DNA from: RGIG3513 sp045658985
Lineage (GTDB): Bacteria; Bacillota; Clostridia; Oscillospirales; Butyricicoccaceae
DNA: 9,859 bases
NCBI GenBank assembly: GCA_045658985.1
Contig: JAZOWC010000023.1
Coordinates: 1-9,859 of the forward strand
Direction: 5' to 3'
The position numbers and the translations under genes are program-made. A model generated the notes under the pieces. The model was not told where the DNA came from, ran no database searches, and saw only the letters and a list, made by a program, of their open reading frames with translations. This document shows, one piece after another, positions 7,998 to 9,859 of the stretch (within the stretch, counting starts at the first letter, position 1; every line of letters begins with the position of its first letter).

Positions 7998-8033
7998 TTT
8001 TTTTGCAGTGTTTTCAATATTTTTACATATTTT
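7998..8033 (-). promoter_or_regulatory. Phased A-tracts (UP element or curved DNA) upstream of the rpoB promoter
   Basis: On the minus strand four A-tracts of 4, 5, 4 and 7 bases begin at 8033, 8024, 8014 and 8004, a spacing of 9 to 10 bases, close to one helical turn. They cover about -38 to -73 relative to the predicted start, where alpha C-terminal domains bind UP elements at strong promoters. The sequence pattern is seen; the function is inferred. Confidence 0.6.
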
Positions 8034-8035
8034 GC

Positions 8036-8064
8036 TTGATACTCCCGACAATATGTGATAATAT
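8036..8064 (+). promoter_or_regulatory. Sigma-A promoter of the divergent membrane-protein gene
   Basis: TTGATA (8036-8041), 17-base spacer, extended TGA and TAATAT (8059-8064). The -35 lies 40 bases from the rpoB -35 in back-to-back orientation. A GATAAT (8057-8062) with a TGT extension is an overlapping alternative -10. The predicted start is near 8071, giving a leader of about 33 bases. Confidence 0.7.
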
Positions 8065-8103
8065 TCTTCTGTTGTTTACAAAACAGGCAGGTGTATTTTG
8101 ATA

Positions 8104-8508
8104 ATGAAAAAGTTTTATCCCTCAAGAATGTTCTTCTATATGGCCATCGCGCTGGTGCTGGGCATCCCCTTTGCGCTTTTTGTGCCCATTGATCCCATGC
8201 TGACCGCCACCGGTGCCAAGATCCTGATGCGAGTCTTTAACGGCATGTTCTACGGCGGTGTTCTGGTATTTGCATGGGGCGGTTTCGGACTCGCCACCAA
8301 TCTTGGCGGTTTCAGCTTCTGGAACTACAGCATCAAAAAGACCTGGCAGATAGTTTTCCGTCCCAACGCCGACCTCGGCGAAAAGAAGCTGGGCTCCTAC
8401 CCCGAATATCTCGCCCAGCGCAAAAAGAAGCATGAGGTTCTCGAGATGCTTCTCGGCGGTCTTATCCCCGCTCTCATCTCTGTAATCGTTCCTCTGTTCC
8501 TCTATTGA
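8104..8508 (+). CDS. Small three-helix membrane protein, DUF3899-like, function unknown
   Basis: A 134-residue protein with three predicted membrane helices: about 9-28 (FFYMAIALVLGIPFALFVPI), 44-66 (Gly-rich, with FNGMFYGGVLVF) and 116-134 at the very C-terminus. The segment between helices 2 and 3 is strongly basic (KK, R, KKK, with SYPEYLAQRKKK near 98-109), so by the positive-inside rule it is cytoplasmic, as is the KK N-terminus. The pattern of helix, GGF/F-x-Y-S-x-K-K and a basic SY-x-EY tail resembles the uncharacterised DUF3899 family of Firmicutes; this is recognition by eye, not a search. No catalytic motif is visible. Start: the ATG at 8104 has AGGCAGGTG about 10 bases upstream; a TTG at 8098 would add two residues but lies only 4 bases from that site. 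It has its own promoter and terminator, so it is a single-gene unit divergent from rpoB. No functional link to RNA polymerase can be claimed. Confidence 0.8.
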   Translation: MKKFYPSRMFFYMAIALVLGIPFALFVPIDPMLTATGAKILMRVFNGMFYGGVLVFAWGGFGLATNLGGFSFWNYSIKKTWQIVFRPNADLGEKKLGSYPEYLAQRKKKHEVLEMLLGGLIPALISVIVPLFLY

Positions 8509-8527
8509 TCCGTGCATCCAAGAAGGT

Positions 8528-8557
8528 GCAGACACCGTCTGCGGATTTTGTTTTTTG
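8528..8557 (+). terminator. Rho-independent terminator after the membrane-protein gene
   Basis: Stem GCAGAC (8528-8533) and GTCTGC (8537-8542) with a 3-base ACC loop, then GGA and a T-rich run TTTTGTTTTTTG. It begins 20 bases after the TGA stop. The very short loop and the GGA between stem and T-run are slight departures from the ideal. Confidence 0.75.
8537..8551 (+). repeat. Left copy of a 15-nt inverted repeat flanking iadA
   Basis: GTCTGCGGATTTTGT, the 3' arm and first T-run of the terminator, is the exact reverse complement of 9791-9805 on the other side of iadA. Bases just outside do not match. Confidence 0.6.
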
Positions 8558-8559
8558 TC

Positions 8560-8588
8560 TTGACACCGATTTTTGCGGGGTATAGTAT
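8560..8588 (+). promoter_or_regulatory. Promoter of iadA
   Basis: A perfect -35 TTGACA (8560-8565) directly after the terminator T-run. The -10 is either TAGTAT (8583-8588, 17-base spacer, 4/6) or TATAGT (8581-8586, 15-base spacer, 5/6). The start would be near 8593-8595, leaving a short leader with AAAGGAGG (8605-8612). Terminator and promoter are packed within 60 bases. Confidence 0.65.
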
Positions 8589-8620
8589 ATATTCAGATCC
8601 TACCAAAGGAGGCATTCACA

Positions 8621-9775
8621 ATGATCAGGCTCATCAAAGGTGCGGAGATTTATGCGCCCCAATATCAGGGCAAACAGGATATATTGATCTGCGGCGGCAA
8701 GATCGCCAAGATCGCTCCCAATATAGATCTCACGGGCAACTGTGACATTGAGGTCATAGTTGCCGACGGCTGCAAGGCTGTCCCCGGTTTTATAGACGTA
8801 CACGTCCATATAACGGGCGGAGGCGGTGAGCAGGGACCTGCATCCCGTGTGCCGGAGTCACAGCTGTCGCAGTTTGTCAGCAACGGCGTTACCACCTGCG
8901 TAGGTCTGCTGGGTACAGACGGCATCACGCGCTCACTGCCCAATCTGCTGGCAAAATGCCGTGCTCTCAACGAGGAGGGCATCACCTGCCTGATGCTCAC
9001 CGGCTCCTATCGCTACCCGTCCGCCACGCTGACTCGGGACGTTGTGACCGATATATGTTATATCCCCGAGTGCATAGGCGCAAAGCTCGCCATCAGCGAT
9101 CACCGAAGCTCGGATATCACCTATGACGAGTTTGTCCGTCTGGCCACCGAGGTGCGCTCGGGCGGTCTGCTTTCGGGCAAAGCGGGCATCCTGCATATGC
9201 ACATGGGTACGGGAGAACGGATGCTTGAGCTTGTGCTCCGCGCAGCCAAAAACACCGATATCCCCATCAAGACCTTCTACCCCACCCATCTGGCACGGAG
9301 CGAAGAACTCATCTCTCAGGCTGCCGAGTTTGCCAAAATGGGCGGAATGATCGATTTTACCGCCAATGACCCTGCCACGTCGGCCAAGCCTGCCTGCGCC
9401 GGTATCGCCCGCTGCATAGACGCGGGCGCTCCTGCCGAGAATATCACGCTGTCCAGCGACAGTTTCGGCTCTCTGCCCCGCTTTGATACCGCAGGCAACT
9501 GTGTGGGCCTGACATACGTTCTCCCCGACGTGCTGCTCAAGACTGTAAAAAGCTGCATAAACAACCGCGGCATGAGTCTTGAGACCGCACTCGGGTTTGT
9601 AACAAAAAATCCCGCCAAAGCCATCGGGCTGGAAAACACAAAAGGATGCATAAAAGAGCAGGCAGATGCCGACATTCTCCTGCTTGACGACGATCTGGAT
9701 ATCCGCACTGTTATCGCCAAGGGCAAAACGGCATACAAAGACGGAGAATGCATCATAAAAGGCCGATTTGAGTAA
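8621..9775 (+). CDS. iadA: Isoaspartyl dipeptidase (beta-aspartyl peptidase), amidohydrolase family M38
   Basis: A 384-residue binuclear zinc amidohydrolase that cleaves isoaspartyl dipeptides formed when damaged Asp/Asn residues are released by protein turnover; family members are cytoplasmic. Residues matching the E. coli enzyme: metal ligands His61 and His63 (GFIDVHVH), bridging carboxylated Lys155 (GAKLAISDHR), His194 (LHMHMG), His223 (PTHLAR) and catalytic Asp280 (LSSDSFGS); substrate residues Glu70 (GGGGE), Tyr130 (LTGSY), Arg162, Arg226 and Ser284. Length is close to the E. coli 390. There is no signal peptide. An N-terminal beta-sandwich strand (LIKGAEIYAP) and a C-terminal ADILLLDDDLDIRTVIAKGK close the small domain as usual. 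Start: the ATG at 8621 has AAAGGAGG 8 bases upstream; a TTG at 8573 would add 16 non-homologous residues and overlap the promoter. It is monocistronic as far as visible, with its own promoter. It is intact, with no sign of transfer. Confidence 0.96.
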   Translation: MIRLIKGAEIYAPQYQGKQDILICGGKIAKIAPNIDLTGNCDIEVIVADGCKAVPGFIDVHVHITGGGGEQGPASRVPESQLSQFVSNGVTTCVGLLGTDGITRSLPNLLAKCRALNEEGITCLMLTGSYRYPSATLTRDVVTDICYIPECIGAKLAISDHRSSDITYDEFVRLATEVRSGGLLSGKAGILHMHMGTGERMLELVLRAAKNTDIPIKTFYPTHLARSEELISQAAEFAKMGGMIDFTANDPATSAKPACAGIARCIDAGAPAENITLSSDSFGSLPRFDTAGNCVGLTYVLPDVLLKTVKSCINNRGMSLETALGFVTKNPAKAIGLENTKGCIKEQADADILLLDDDLDIRTVIAKGKTAYKDGECIIKGRFE

Positions 9776-9790
9776 CAAGAGCATATAAAT

Positions 9791-9805
9791 ACAAAATCCG
9801 CAGAC
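9791..9805 (-). repeat. Right copy of the 15-nt inverted repeat flanking iadA
   Basis: ACAAAATCCGCAGAC on the plus strand, that is GTCTGCGGATTTTGT on the minus strand, identical to 8537-8551. It starts 15 bases after the iadA stop. Confidence 0.6.
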
Positions 9806-9830
9806 CGAATACTCCGCACACAGCGCGGAT
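9791..9830 (-). terminator. Possible minus-strand terminator of a convergent gene beyond the right edge
   Basis: On the minus strand ATCCGC (9825-9830) can pair with GCGGAT (9796-9801), followed by TTTTGTATTTA; the same ATCCGC can instead pair with a nearer GCGGA (9813-9817) with a 7-base loop. The T-run on the minus side suggests a gene arriving from beyond 9859. The 84 bases after iadA hold no gene and no clear plus-strand T-run terminator for iadA. Confidence 0.35.
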
Positions 9831-9859
9831 ACTATCAAAAAACACGCCTACACCCCTAG

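Noticed and set aside
8122..8535. Minus-strand open frame of about 137 codons over the membrane-protein gene
   Set aside because: The plus strand has a promoter, ribosome binding site, plausible membrane helices and a terminator; the minus frame starts in the terminator region and has none of these.
8573..8620. Upstream TTG start for iadA (16 extra residues)
   Set aside because: It lies within the promoter spacer, has no ribosome binding site and no homology; the ATG at 8621 follows an ideal AAAGGAGG.
8933..9838. Minus-strand open frame of about 300 codons over iadA
   Set aside because: It is codon-aligned antisense to iadA, which is intact with all active-site residues; the frame ends at the antisense of Ser105 TCA.

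Overview
The window looks like the chromosome of a low-to-mid GC Gram-positive anaerobe, most likely a gut-type Clostridia (Oscillospirales/Ruminococcus-like). This rests on three things: the gene order rpoB-rpoC-L7Ae-like-rpsL, which is typical of Firmicutes; RNA polymerase subunits of Firmicutes size without the large E. coli beta' insertion in the trigger loop; and strong AAGGAGG ribosome binding sites. The genus is an inference.

Left and centre (1-7813, minus strand, transcribed right to left): rpoB (beta) and rpoC (beta') are separated by 24 bases. They are followed by a small L7Ae/YbxF-type K-turn RNA-binding protein gene and by the first 53 codons of rpsL (S12), which runs off the left edge. 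A near-consensus extended -10 promoter lies in the short rpoC/L7Ae gap. The L7Ae-rpsL (str) operon therefore has its own start, in addition to any read-through from rpoBC, because no terminator follows rpoC. The promoter position and the only good Shine-Dalgarno together imply that the L7Ae-like gene starts at a CTG codon.

Divergent intergenic region (7814-8103): rpoB is not preceded by rplJ-rplL. It has its own promoter (TTGACT, 17 bp, TGA-TACAAT), phased A-tracts upstream, and a leader of about 145 nt with a small hairpin. A back-to-back promoter (TTGATA, 17 bp, TGA-TAATAT) drives the plus-strand gene.

Right (8104-9859, plus strand): a 134-aa three-helix membrane protein of unknown function (DUF3899-like by eye) ends at a rho-independent terminator. 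An independent promoter then drives an isoaspartyl dipeptidase gene (iadA) in which every metal ligand and substrate residue I know from the E. coli enzyme is present. A perfect 15-nt inverted repeat flanks iadA. Its left copy is the terminator 3' arm, and its right copy looks like part of a terminator for a convergent minus-strand gene outside the window.

I see no mobile element, CRISPR array, tRNA or rRNA. Most of the window is core transcription and translation machinery. The most interesting points are the probable CTG start, the architecture of the rpoB promoter, the complete avoidance of TTA/CTA/TCA codons in rpoBC, and the terminator-like inverted repeat around iadA. I did not find a convincing new multi-gene system.
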